Below, piece by piece: positions 21,838-31,894 of a DNA stretch of 64,000 nt. The notes below the pieces were generated by a model, which had not been told where the DNA came from, did no database searches, and was given only the letters and a program-made list of their open reading frames with translations. The number at the start of each line of letters is the position of its first letter. Positions within the stretch are counted from its first letter, which is position 1. The translations under genes and the position numbers were made by a program. The stretch comes from Scedosporium boydii (lineage: Eukaryota > Ascomycota > Sordariomycetes > Microascales > Microascaceae): positions 95,880 to 159,879 of the forward strand of contig NJFT01000079.1 in assembly GCA_002221725.1 (NCBI GenBank), in the 5' to 3' direction.

Positions 21838-22290
21838 ATGTCTACGCTGTCAACCCCACCAGCCAAGCGGAAACGGGTCCGCACCGCGAGCCAGCTCGAA
21901 CAGAAGCGGTCCACGGACCGCGTCAAGCAGCGCGAGAACCGGCACAAGAACAAGAACCGCCTGAACAAGATCGAGGGCGATATCGCCGACATCAAATCCG
22001 CCCTGCAGGCACTCACCGTCCACCTCCAGTCCCAGGTCCTCTTCCCAGCGCTCCCGGAGACAACTCAGACGGACGTTACCTGCCCGAGCCGCCAAGAGCC
22101 TGAGCCTCTTCGGCCAAGTCACGGGGCATTCTACGAGAGTTCTGCTTCAGCGGCCCCCCATTTTCTCCTGGGCGCGCATCTTGGACCGGGAGACCAAGTA
22201 TTTGAACCGCAGGCTCCGTGCGCGCTGAGCTCATGGGCCCCTCCATCCCAAGGGAACAACAGACTATGGATAGAATCCAGGTTGATCAAC
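21838..22290 (+). pseudogene. N-terminal part of a bZIP-like transcription factor, truncated
   Basis: From ATG 21838 the frame reads a Pro/Lys/Arg leader, then KRVRTASQLEQKRSTDRVKQ, RENRHKNKNRLN and a leucine/isoleucine-spaced helix (IEGDIADIKSALQALTVHLQ). This is the basic region and zipper of the fungal bZIP group that usually carries a C-terminal DUF3425-type domain. After about 60 more residues the frame loses bZIP character, and near 22290 the DNA becomes carboxylesterase sequence in another frame. The C-terminal domain is missing, so this is a truncated gene or a fusion remnant, with the breakpoint somewhere in 22200-22310. An upstream ATG at 21766 is also in frame. Confidence 0.6.
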
Positions 22291-22297
22291 TGCCAAT

Positions 22298-23158
22298 GTG
22301 GGTCCCAGCACCTCGATCGGTTCTACTGCTTCGACCGGCGCGGCCGATACCCTGAACTGTCTTCGCAACCTGAGCTCCGATGCCTTCCTCAAGGCCGCTA
22401 CGAGCGTGCCTCACCTTCTGTCATACTCGTCGGTGGCGCTCTCGTACCTTCCTCGTCCGGATGGCCGCACGCTGACCTCCTCTCCGGACGATCTCATTCA
22501 GAGGGGCAAGTATGCCGCCGTGCCCATGATCATCGGAGACCAGGAGGATGAAGGCACGCTCTTTGCCCTCTCCCAGTCCAATCTGACCACGACGGGCAAG
22601 TTGGCTAAGTACATGCACGACTACATGTTCGAAGATGCCACCCTGGCGCAGCTCAAGGAGCTGATTAACACGTACGGCAACGGCCTCTCAGCAGTCATAC
22701 AAGGAAGCCCCTTCCGAAGCGGGCTCTTCAACGAGATCTTCCCGGGGTTCAAGCGGCGGGCGGCTATCTTCGGCGATCTAGTCTTCACCCTCTCGCGGCG
22801 GCTGACCCTGCTTGTCACGAGCATTGTCAACAAGGATGTTCCGTCGTGGTCGTTCCTCATGTCGCAGAACCAGGGGACGCCGATCCTGGGGACGTTCCAC
22901 GGGGGAGATATCCTGCAGGTGTTCTTCGGGATCAAGGACAACTATGCTGCGAAGAGCATGAGGTCGTATTTCATCAACTTTGTGCATGAGTTGGATCCGA
23001 ATGGGAAGGGGGATATGAGGTTCGCGACCTGGCCGAGGTGGTCCGAGGGACACAAGATGATGCAGATCTTTGCGAAGAACGGAGCGCTGCTGAATGACAA
23101 TTTCAGGCAGAACAGCTATGAGTGGATCGAGAAAAATATAGGTATCTTGCGCTTCTAA
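22298..23158 (+). pseudogene. C-terminal half of a type-B carboxylesterase/lipase
   Basis: The frame encodes about 286 residues that match the second half of Candida rugosa lipase-type carboxylesterases: ADTLNCLRNLSSDAF, SYLPRPDGRTLTSSPDDLI, MIIGDQEDEGTLFALSQSN (where the catalytic acidic residue normally lies) and GTFHGGDILQVF with the catalytic His region, ending near WIEKNIGILRF. The N-terminal half with the oxyanion hole and the GESAG nucleophile is absent. The fragment directly follows a truncated bZIP gene. It cannot be an active esterase as it stands, and its clean, stop-free frame suggests the truncation is recent or that a fused transcript is still made. Confidence 0.75.
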
Positions 23159-24290
23159 GGCGCTGCAAGGGATTGGTTGAGGGTTACTGTGAGGTAGTGT
23201 TTAGCACTGTCTTGTTGTGTCTGGTCTTTGTACATAGTAGCCGATATCAGAATTGTACTTAGATGCTTTAATAGGTACATTAAGGTTCAGTATCTATGCA
23301 TTTAGAAGAAAAGGCTTGAGTAATATATTTGATTTGATGTATCTGACTGGCCCTCAGTTCATGTGTATATAGGAATACTCCCTGAGAATATAACAGATGT
23401 AGACTGGAACAACAGAATCAGGATTCAGAACAACCTTGTTGTTACAGGCTGTATATCCCAGAGGCCAACGACTATAGGGCCTACAGATTCAGAAGCAGCA
23501 CTGTTGATAAAGATTGATGTAATATAATAGAAAATGAAAATTAAAAGGGGAACTGAACTAACCAATGTTTGGTCATTCTGAGTGAGCTCTCTACATTCTG
23601 ACTCAGGCCTTCAAGCACCTTCTCTTCCATAGCTCACTAGCACTTTGCTATATGAAAATTGAAGCTGTGTTATCACACTGAGCTTCAAGTCCTCTCTGTG
23701 GTGCCAGGCTGGAGGAAGGAGGTCAGGAAGAGACCAGCTGCCAGGTCCGGCGGAGAAGACGCATCAGGCAACAACTGCTACACTACGCTCCAGCCTTTGG
23801 GTTCCAATTGCCTCCTGCCTGCTCATTGCTTGTGCAGTTGGCGTTGGCTGCACAAAGTTTATGCAGTAGCTTCAACCACACGGCTTCACAGCCTTGAGCC
23901 ACAAACCTGAGCATTTAAGTCACTAGCCTTTCTCTTCTCCATTCCTAGTCTTCTGTTCATAACCATCCTCCATTCCCAGTCCCCCAATCTCAACTCTCCA
24001 TTTACAATTCCCAAGCAACGAGCGTCGCGCATCAGTCCATCACTAGGCAGTTTGGAGTCCTCGAGCCATCAACTCGTCAACTCATCGCCATGTCGACACC
24101 GCCACCGCCCCCAATGCCGCCGAATCCGCGCATGCGTCAACCCCAGTCCGCCCAGGTTGTATACACCATCTCGGAGGACCGCGGCCGCCTCCGTATCTGC
24201 GCTTCCACAATTCTTTGAACACGGCCATGGCTCCACCATCACCCTTCAGGACTAGCAGATGCAGCTGATGCGCACTTTTTGTCTTCGAAA
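23159..24290. other. AT-rich stretch with a short Pro-rich ORF start
   Basis: Mostly featureless and AT-rich. At 24090 an ATG opens a Pro-rich peptide (MSTPPPPPMPPNPRMRQPQS) that continues through VYTISEDRGRLRIC and stops after about 42 codons, shortly before the repeat copy at 24291. It may be the 5' end of a gene cut by rearrangement. Confidence 0.35.
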
Positions 24291-24385
24291 CCTAAAGAAA
24301 CCGAAACTAATAGCCAAATAAACACGATATCTATTTATTTGGCTGTAGGGGACTGGCTAAACCCGGGAAGTCAGTGCGGGAAGGT
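24291..24385 (+). repeat. Dispersed repeat 2, copy B, with hairpin
   Basis: This is the partner of 21375-21476. It contains a perfect 11-base inverted repeat, AGCCAAATAAA at 24312-24322 and TTTATTTGGCT at 24334-24344. The equivalent hairpin in copy A is degraded. Such a hairpin in an otherwise non-coding repeat is typical of mobile-element termini. Confidence 0.8.
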
Positions 24386-25545
24386 GTGGCCCCTAGACAC
24401 CTAGCGAGAAGGTTAAATAGGTCCCTGGTAAATTTGAATGCGACCAGTCAATGTCGGAGACAGGTAGAGAGAGATAGTAAGAGCAGGTGACATCAATACC
24501 GTCATCATTGAGAATCAGGGACGGGATCCTTTTTGAATAGAAGAGGGGCTTCACACCCTCTTGAACACGAAGGGACAACACCACATAGTGACCCCCACCG
24601 TTGGCATCCTGATCTCAGACCTTATCGTATCGTCCGACAGCCATCTGCACACTTGCATGCTCGATTCTATTAATCTAGTTGGTGATCGCGGAACCAGCGG
24701 ATTGTCCAAATGGATCGGGCCCTATTCGTAGCATTGATAGTATGCACTTTTGGTAGTGCTTGATTTGAGATGTAGTCGATCTTAACGTTCAGTTACTTTT
24801 CAGAACCCCTACCATCCCCTCTGTAGCTTCGATTTCCGTCACACCAATGTTCTCATGCAAATCCTCCATAGCGATCATCGCTGTAAGTTGAATCTGATAT
24901 TAGCATTTCGTTACCGCACATCGATATCTCCCCGTCTCAGCACCGGCGAGAAGCGGAAGTGAAGGCTTCACCACAGGTCTCAGCCCGAAGTGTGAGAATG
25001 GCTTATGGCTTGGAACCACTTTTGCCCACAGTTTTGACGTGTTGGTGTCCTGCAATATCTCTCACGGGGGAAAACCAGCATGCGATGGTTGGTCTCTACT
25101 CTCTTATTTTCCCATACAATGTGGCGCAAGCTGAGCGCTCTGAATATTCTCAGCAACTTCTTGTTGCGTCTCTGCCCTGTGTAGGAAAGGCCTTCTCTAA
25201 ACGGATATATCCGGTGGCGATGCTGTGCTTGGCAAACTCGCAATGCGCCCACATTGTATGATTTACCAGCAAATATTCCACTTCCCGAAACTGCACTGCT
25301 CCGCCACAGAGGCTTCATGGAATTGGAATTTGTCCGCTACGAGCTGGCCTGTGAAATGGAAATTCACAGAAGATAAGGCTACATGTGGAAAAACCCATAG
25401 AGCTGTCCGCAAATACAAAAACTGCGATCTCCTTCTCCTAGACGTAATTATGCCCCAGACATAAATCCAAACGGGCGGCACCAAGTCTTTTAGGATCGCA
25501 GCCAGCTCAGCCAAAGACTACCCACCAGTTACCTCTATCAGCCAA
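24386..25545. other. Intergenic stretch
   Basis: No supported gene. Frames of up to 112 codons are without motifs. Confidence 0.5.
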
Positions 25546-26481
25546 ATGAGAAGACGGAGCGAGAGATTGAAGCAACGCAGTAGACGGAGCCAAAGACTAA
25601 GGCAGCGATCTCTCATCCCCCAGGTACCAAGAAGACGGAGTCAACGACTGAGAAAACGCTCTCTAATCCGCCAGCCACCAATCATGGCGCATCCAGCTCT
25701 TCAGGTGCTGCTGCTAATTCCCGAGTGCCTTGAAATGGTTCTCATGGAACTCGATCCCTCCACCCTCCTTACCTCGGCCCAGCGAGTTTGCAAAACTTGG
25801 TACAAAACTATCGCGACATCACAACCCCTTCAAAGAAAATTGTTCCTAGCGCCTGACGCTGGTACAGCCGGCAAGGATCGAACCCCAAACCCCCTACTCG
25901 CCAAAACTTTCCCCGCCTTCTTCACTACCGGCCTGAGTATTGCAGGCAGGGTCCCGCGAGAAGAAGTCCTCCGGCAACTGGGCGACCCTCTCCAGGCACC
26001 GGCGTGGGGCCGAGAGGCTCTCCTTAGGAAGGGTGCGAGTTGGCGGCGCATGTATCCCGAGTATCCAGTCAGCTTCAAAATTGGATTTATCGACTGCCAT
26101 GGCCCAAGTCAACTCTCATTCTACAGCGGCGTCCTAGATGTTCCAGAGGGCGTCACAATGGGGAAGTTATTCGACGTGGCATACACAATGATGTTGGGAC
26201 GGGACTACTACAGCTCGTATTTCGGCGTGTACTGGAGGGAGAAAAGTAAGGACCCGCAAGTTGACGACTGGTCCTGGAAGTGTGGAATGGAAGAAGTGCC
26301 ACTATCAAAATTCCCAGAGGACGTGAAAATTGTCATCTGTCCTAAGGTGAATGACATTACGATCGACCACGCCAGGCAATCGGAATCCATTGATGTCCTG
26401 AACAAACTTTACATGCCAGTGGATTTCGAGTTTTGTCCTGTTGCTCTGAAATTTGTATTCTCTCAGGATTGGTTTGGTTAA
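25546..26481 (+). CDS. F-box protein with Arg/Ser-repeat leader
   Basis: This single-exon frame has 311 residues. From residue 47 (ATG 25684) it reads a classical fungal F-box: LLLIPECLEMVLMELDPSTL then SAQRVCKTWYKTIATSQPLQ and RKLFL. F-box proteins recruit substrates to SCF ubiquitin ligases through Skp1. The C-terminal 200 residues lack LRR or WD motifs, so the substrate-binding part belongs to the large group of fungal F-box proteins with unique tails. Residues 1-46 are a basic repeat of RRRSQRLRQRSLI-like units encoded by a DNA tandem repeat (about 25549-25675). The true start may be 25684 if this leader is untranslated. I see no broken positions. Confidence 0.8.
   Translation: MRRRSERLKQRSRRSQRLRQRSLIPQVPRRRSQRLRKRSLIRQPPIMAHPALQVLLLIPECLEMVLMELDPSTLLTSAQRVCKTWYKTIATSQPLQRKLFLAPDAGTAGKDRTPNPLLAKTFPAFFTTGLSIAGRVPREEVLRQLGDPLQAPAWGREALLRKGASWRRMYPEYPVSFKIGFIDCHGPSQLSFYSGVLDVPEGVTMGKLFDVAYTMMLGRDYYSSYFGVYWREKSKDPQVDDWSWKCGMEEVPLSKFPEDVKIVICPKVNDITIDHARQSESIDVLNKLYMPVDFEFCPVALKFVFSQDWFG
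25549..25675 (+). repeat. Degenerate tandem repeat encoding RS-rich units
   Basis: Units of the form AGAAGACGGAGYSAAMGACTGARRMAACGC recur two to three times. They encode basic Arg/Ser/Gln/Leu repeats at the front of the F-box ORF. Confidence 0.6.
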
Positions 26482-26959
26482 GGGTGCCACAAGGATAGTT
26501 CCTCACCATGAGTCTAAGTATATCTCTTCTTAATTCTCCATCTACCATGGAGGTGTGGTATTAAATTTGTGCAAAAGAGATGATGTGTAACACAAGCTAG
26601 TTAGATGTCGGCGTATAATTCGATCGATACTGAGATCCCATATTATAGAGGTACAATCTACGCCTAACCCACTCTCGAGCACAGCACCGGATATATTTGA
26701 ACATGGGTTACGCCGGACTGTAGATATGATGATATTAACATTATGGTAAATATGTGCTAAGACTCCATCCTCCCAGCTCGTAACCCCTCCAAATGATCAA
26801 ATCCGACTTAAATATTCCTACCCCCTTGATAAGATGCATGCCATAGGTACATGAAGCTGAAGTGAAAGCGCTCCAGTCGGAGCTAGAAGGCCGAAAGAGC
26901 TGGTCCAAGGCCGAGAGCTCTTTGCCTTCTACTGTCGTCCGAAGCAGGTCGGCATCCGA
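26482..26959. other. Intergenic stretch between convergent genes
   Basis: AT-rich; no gene seen. Confidence 0.5.
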
Positions 26960-27298
26960 TTAAACGGGCAAATCGACAGGGAACTTAACCGGAATCTTAA
27001 CGGGCAAGTTGGCGTCCACGACGTTCAACAAGTGATCTCCGTCGATGGGGAGGCTGACGGGGAGGTCGAGGGGTAGGGCTCGTGCGGCCTTGACGGGAGG
27101 GTTGACGGGCACGCCGGCAGGCACATCGGTGGGCAGCTTGGTGGGAAGGTCGGTAGGCAACTTGAGGGGCAGATCGGAGAGAAGGTTGAGAGGTAGGTCA
27201 GGCAAGTTTAGAGGCAGACCTGCCGGAACGAGGCCTGTATCGACCGGCGCAGCGGTGGCCAGAACGGTGAAGAGGAGTGCAGCGAGCGTGATCTTCAT
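26960..27298 (-). CDS. Small secreted Leu/Pro-repeat protein
   Basis: This 112-residue single-exon protein has a clear signal peptide (MKITLAALLFTVLATAAP). The mature part is made of seven-to-eight-residue units built on LPxxLPTDLP, LPLNLP and LPVSLPID, and later IPVKFPVDLPV. It has no cysteines. A KAAR-AL segment near residue 70 could be a processing site, but no canonical Lys-Arg is present. Short repetitive secreted proteins of this type are seen in fungi as wall or surface components or possible effectors; no specific function can be assigned. A minus-strand TATA-like element lies at 27377-27384, about 80 bases upstream. Confidence 0.7.
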   Translation of the reverse strand: MKITLAALLFTVLATAAPVDTGLVPAGLPLNLPDLPLNLLSDLPLKLPTDLPTKLPTDVPAGVPVNPPVKAARALPLDLPVSLPIDGDHLLNVVDANLPVKIPVKFPVDLPV

Positions 27299-28428
27299 GA
27301 TGATGAAATGGCCGAGGATGATAGACGATATCTTTGAGAGAAAGGTAGGTTGCAGCTGAATGATTGTCTGGCTTGTGTTTATATGGCGAGCTGTTTTCTT
27401 ATTGCAGGTGTGCGAGGTCTTGAGAAGCTGAGAGTGATGCTAAGATAGTTCCCATTCCCTCGATGCGGCCTTGCTATACTTTATATATCTTTTTCTGCCG
27501 TCTCTTAGTGTCTGACACGCGGATCTCTGAACAAGCACGCAATTGGTACTAACTCAAGATGCTGAGTGACGGAGATTGAGATCACCATTGTCGAGTAAAC
27601 TCCCCAAACGCATTCGCCGATCGAAGCTGGTGTCCTCATATTCGTCCAAGGCATTGATAAGAAAGGTCTTGTTGACCACCTGTTGTGGAAGCCGAACTAT
27701 CCGGGACGAGCCACACCAACGCGAGCGGCTGAAGCTGCGAGAACAAGCGCGAGATCGCATTTCGGCCGTTCTTTCGGCTCCTTGACCTGCGCACGAACAA
27801 GTTAAGCTACGGCTGCATCTATAGGTTAAATGTCCCCCGACGAAGCAGGTCCGCCCCGGTTGATCTGCATTCACGCAAACCGGCAGCGGCTCTGCGTCAC
27901 GTTAGGCCGTGACCGGATCCAGGTGCTAAATTGTTGACGCTTATTTCACCACACGACCCCACACAACGAGACTCTCACGGCGCGGCCTCGAAGCCGATGT
28001 GCTGGCTGAAAGCGGGCGAAATGAAACTTTTTTTTTTCCCCCGATCAAATCGTGGCTGTTATCTTTGCGGTCACTTCTCCCTCCTCCAGAGCATACCCAT
28101 TTCACATTTCGGTGCATTGTGCATGGTGGGGATTGCGATCGACATGCGCAGGGGCATGTAGATCTACGATCCCCCCACGTCGTACTTGTCTCCATTCGTT
28201 CCAGAACATCGGACATCGCCCCCACAATACCGCATGGCGGAGTTGAGAGGTCACGTCATTGACCCTGGCGATGGTGCCTCTTCGCTCGTCCTCATTATCT
28301 CGGGCCCCTCGCCCGCAAAATTGACTACGTTAGTACATTGATCGGCGGCTTATTACAGCTCTTCCACATCATCCGGGCTAGGATCCGGACCGGACATCAG
28401 CTACTGCTACATGCACATAGGCATGGAA
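27299..28428. other. Intergenic stretch
   Basis: Contains a run of about ten T near 28029-28038. Overlapping frames of under 110 codons have no motifs. Confidence 0.45.
27377..27384 (-). promoter_or_regulatory. TATA-like element
   Basis: On the minus strand it reads ATATAAAC, about 80 bases before the start of the small secreted protein gene. Position and sequence fit a core promoter element. Confidence 0.4.
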
Positions 28429-29043
28429 TTAACACAACCCAGTGGCAGTTTCTAATGTGTCCATCGCCGCCTTGATTTGCTTCTCCGAAGTCCGTCCGGT
28501 TGAATGAAGATCATTGATGATGTTATTCATCCCCTGCCATTGAGATTTGCCTCCCAGGCTGTTGCCAGTCTTCTCAACCCGCATCTTGAAGAACCTCAAG
28601 AAATTTGGGTTATTAGTTGAGGAAGGTACAAAGCCGCCGTTTCGGACATTTGGTACACGCTCTGGAGATCACTTGTTGACACAACATGTAGAATTACCTC
28701 CGGTATAAGTTCAGGTGATCATGCAAAGCTTTCCGAATGGCTAGACGACGATTCCCACATCATCAGCAAATTTATATTGCGGGTTTACGCCCTCATCAAC
28801 GGCATGGGCGCCCAGTATATGACTGTAGTCTAGCCAAGGATCGAGTAGGTGGCCAACTCTTTTGATTCCGGGAATTCGGGAGACGTGGCCAATAATGACT
28901 TCTCCGCGGACCGGCTTTCTGCTATGATCAGGCAGTGGGGAGAGGGATATCGGCTTAACGTACGCGGTGGTGTCGCTGTCCACGGCATGGAGCTATTCAT
29001 AGAGCGAGCACCTAACTGGGATGGCAAACGCGAACCGCATTTT
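28429..29043 (-). pseudogene. Unidentified pseudogene with four in-frame stops
   Basis: One minus-strand frame from ATG 29043 to the TAA at 28431-28429 reads as protein throughout, except for four internal stops: one TAG about 15 codons in, a second TAG just after KFADDVGIV (28743-28741), and two TGA codons soon after. Protein-like blocks include IIGHVSRIPGIKRVGHLLDP, WLDYSHILGAHAVDEG, NGGFVPSSTNNPNFLRFF and GKSQWQGMNNIINDL. The intact ancestor would have been about 204 residues. All four stops can come from C-to-T change (CAG to TAG, CGA to TGA). I do not recognise the family. No pair of splice sites removes all four stops, so it is very probably dead. Confidence 0.5.
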
Positions 29044-29604
29044 TGACGCAGGTCTTCTATCGAACTTCAAGGAACTGCTCTCTAGTGGTCATTTTCAATT
29101 AGGACCTCACATCCTCCGACTAACGGGGCCATCTCCGTGTCTAGTTGTGCAGTTTGTCATACTGGTTCTCATCATGATGTGATCCTACAATTCCTACCAC
29201 CTTTAAGCTCAGACCTCGAAGTTTAAAGCTCCTCGGCGGATGGAAGGATAAGGTACGATGGGGCATGCTCCGAGAGAAAAACCCTCCAAGTTCCTTCCTT
29301 TCCTGCGTGAGATCCTGTATCATGGGCCTGGCTTTGTAGTGAATACATTGAATACACTGTAGCAAACAATGGAAGTTAGACCCAACCCACCTGCCATCTT
29401 CTGGCAGGCGGTTCCCCATGAGGTGCACTTGCTGTGACAAGTTGACAACATATCTTTATCCATCTTTGCTTCCGATATTGAATGAGTTGCATCTACCTCG
29501 GGCTCCCAGATTCGAAACCGTCCACTGACTCCACTCTTCCTATTCATCTTGATAATTCCCAATCCCCTTGCCGTCCTCCCAGCTGGAGTATACTTCTGCC
29601 AAAC
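29044..29604. other. Intergenic stretch
   Basis: No supported gene. Frames of 99 codons on the minus strand have no motif. Confidence 0.5.
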
Positions 29605-29970
29605 ATGGATCTCGAGCAATCAAAGCTTCAGTTTGAGCAGTTTTTCCAGACAAATCAGCATCAACATGAGCTACTCACCGCTTTGGCAGCCTTCCTCAAC
29701 ATGGCACCCCGCAGAGTCCAACGCCCTGGCCTGTATGTGACGGAGATCGAAGAACGAATTGAAATATTCGAAGATATCAAACAATCTATTCATCGAAATT
29801 TGGTGGAGATTACACCAGTGCACTGGGCTCTCTTTCTCGTTGCGCATCTCCCTCGACTTCGCGACATCCTGGACCATCCAGCCTCCTCGATTACCACGTC
29901 GATTTTGCTGAAATTCCTAGGACAACAATCGACATTCCTGTTGAAAATTTGTCAGCCCCCCTTTTCTTAA
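29605..29970 (+). CDS. Small hypothetical protein
   Basis: From ATG 29605 the frame gives 121-122 helical residues (starting MDLEQSKLQFEQFF) with a Glu/Ile-rich middle and ending with TFLLKICQPPFS. The sequence has no transmembrane segment, signal peptide or named motif that I recognise. An upstream in-frame ATG at 29482 would add 41 Ser/Pro-rich residues of untranslated appearance. The last ten residues look less protein-like, so an intron near 29940 leading to another exon is possible. Real-gene status is moderate, resting on composition only. Confidence 0.4.
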   Translation: MDLEQSKLQFEQFFQTNQHQHELLTALAAFLNMAPRRVQRPGLYVTEIEERIEIFEDIKQSIHRNLVEITPVHWALFLVAHLPRLRDILDHPASSITTSILLKFLGQQSTFLLKICQPPFS

Positions 29971-30565
29971 ATCATTGAATTGTCGCCTGGTCGGATTTAT
30001 ATCTAACGAAATCGGGTAGTTTTGGCAAAGGCAAGAGATCGGTCGACCTTGGATGCTCCCGCCCTCCCATCCAGATATGAAACGGAATCAGCTAAGGTAG
30101 TACACGTACCTTCTGCCTTGCCCTGACTCGACCTGAGGAAGGATCGTGATTTTGTCATTCTCCCTCACACTCCCCCCCTTTCCCCCCTTCCCCCCCTTTC
30201 CAGTTCACTTCTATCAAGAAATGTGGTATCGCTGAGCTGACAGTACCTTCCTTTGCAGTGTCATGCTCGCGACCAAAAATGTGTTTTAACAAGGGCGATG
30301 AAACCCCAAGCTTGTCGCATCTTTCCCTTCAGCGCTATCAAGCGTCGGGAATTACTCTCCGATGCGCTCCGGTCAATTCTCAGCGTGTTCTAGACTAGTG
30401 CTCGCGGAGCGCGGCTCCAAGCTCTAATCACAGATAATCCCATATACCTGACCCCGCCAAAAACATGATTTGTCTGACTCCGACACTACATTATTGGTGG
30501 GTGAAGGCATATTTTGCGCTAGAACCTTATGAATAGCTCCCAGACGGTGTGACCCTCCCTTTTGC
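29971..30565. other. Intergenic stretch with strong C-run tract
   Basis: At about 30170-30203 the + strand has three runs of six to seven C separated by TT or TTT. On the minus strand these are G runs able to form a quadruplex. No gene was found. Confidence 0.5.
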
Positions 30566-31639
30566 ATGGAGGCTGACAGTAGGTCTACCGTCCTTCCCCA
30601 CAAGTTCCTGCTAACGGTGGCTCTAGATGTCTCTGCGAAGTGTCGGCTGTGCGCCAAGGGAGGCTCCACGAAGGAGTGCTTCATGGCGTCTGGGGCCGTT
30701 CTAGCTGCGGCCCGTGAGGTGATTGCTGTGGCCCGGGAGCGCCCTGCCAAAGTGGTATGTTTTCCTATGTCTTTACTGCCATTCTGCGGTTGTTCTTACT
30801 GACTCCTGGTAGGGTGCTTTGCGTCCCCCGCAACTAAAGTTGAAACAGGCCCTCGAGGACTTGAAGGCGGAACAGAAACAGACCGGGACCGCGAAGGCCA
30901 ACGGCAGACTGCCTGTGGCAACGGTCGCCGCCGCGAAGAAGCGGCCGAAGCCCTCGAGAATCAGGCTGAGATGACTGAAAAAGACCGCGTTCGTCCCATG
31001 GCAGGCGATGCCAGAGCCTAGGACAGATCCCCGGGACTACCTTAATTATCCCGGTAAGCAGGAGGAATTCTGGGATCGTTAATTTTGAGTCGGGCCATCC
31101 CCTCATTGATGTATCTGACGACGTCGACACTCAGGTCCCGTGGGACCTGATCGAGATCCAATGGGACCTTCTGAGGATGGCAGCGTTATCCGGGGCGGGC
31201 GAAGTGGCAGACGATCCTAGATGGAATAGTGATACAGACCTTGCAGAGTTGTTTGAACTCGTCGGTGGAGAGGACATGGAAGGCCCCGCGGACAGCGCAC
31301 CTTCGAGCGTCGAGGTCGTTAGGAATCCCCTGGAAGCTTCCGGAGTTGGTGTCTGGCGGCGGTCCTTCTATTCCCACCAGGCTTATGATGATAAGTGGAC
31401 AGGAGACACTTCCAGACGGGGGCCAACCCAGCCGTGCCGATGGGGACCAGCCCAGCCATAACCATCAGGAGGACAACAGGTCCGTGGTATCAAGGGACGG
31501 CGATGAAGAAGACATGATTCAACCGCCGTCTCCACGGCGTCGCCGCGAGCGGGTGAAAGAATCTGCTACGGCATTTGCAAGGAAGGTGTCCCGCAAGCTA
31601 TCTCAGTTAACGCTACAACGTCGTATCCCGCTAAGTTGA
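30566..31639 (+). pseudogene. Decayed gene: Cys-containing N-terminal segment plus coiled-coil and acidic tail in shifting frames
   Basis: Pieces of one gene can be followed through several frames. At 30566-30754 a frame reads CRLCAKGGSTKECFMASGAV and AAAREVIAVARERPAKV, then a GTATGT...TAG intron to 30813. The following frame gives ALEDLKAEQKQTGTAKANGR and shifts near 30860-30900 to one reading EEAAEALENQAEMTEKDR. Further on, 31177-31400 gives an acidic stretch (LAELFELVGGEDMEGP) that shifts again to a frame reading RRRRERVKESATAFARKVSR and ends at 31639. The pattern resembles fungal proteins with an N-terminal CxxC-type segment and a C-terminal coiled coil, possibly mobile-element associated. 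At least two frameshifts are needed, so I call it a remnant. Confidence 0.4.
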
Positions 31640-31894
31640 GGAGTAGGCAACAGTAGAAGGTTAAGTCAGGAATAAATTTAAATACCAATATTATTAAAAT
31701 TTCCCCCGTCCAAGATGTGTACCTTGTGAGGCCATCAACTGTATCCTCTAGTCAGCTTCAAGTCGAATCTAAGTCTAGTTCTAAATATGTTCTATCCCTC
31801 TTGAGTGTACACGCATGTATAGGCGGCGAGGTGCTGTTCTACTCCTCCTTCCTCTCCTAAGCCCCAAAACACAAATACAGCTGGTATCTAGCGG

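Noticed and set aside
21375..24385. LTR retrotransposon defined by the two direct repeats
   Set aside because: The interior holds no gag, protease, RT or integrase sequence, only bZIP and esterase fragments. The repeats are too short for LTRs as seen.
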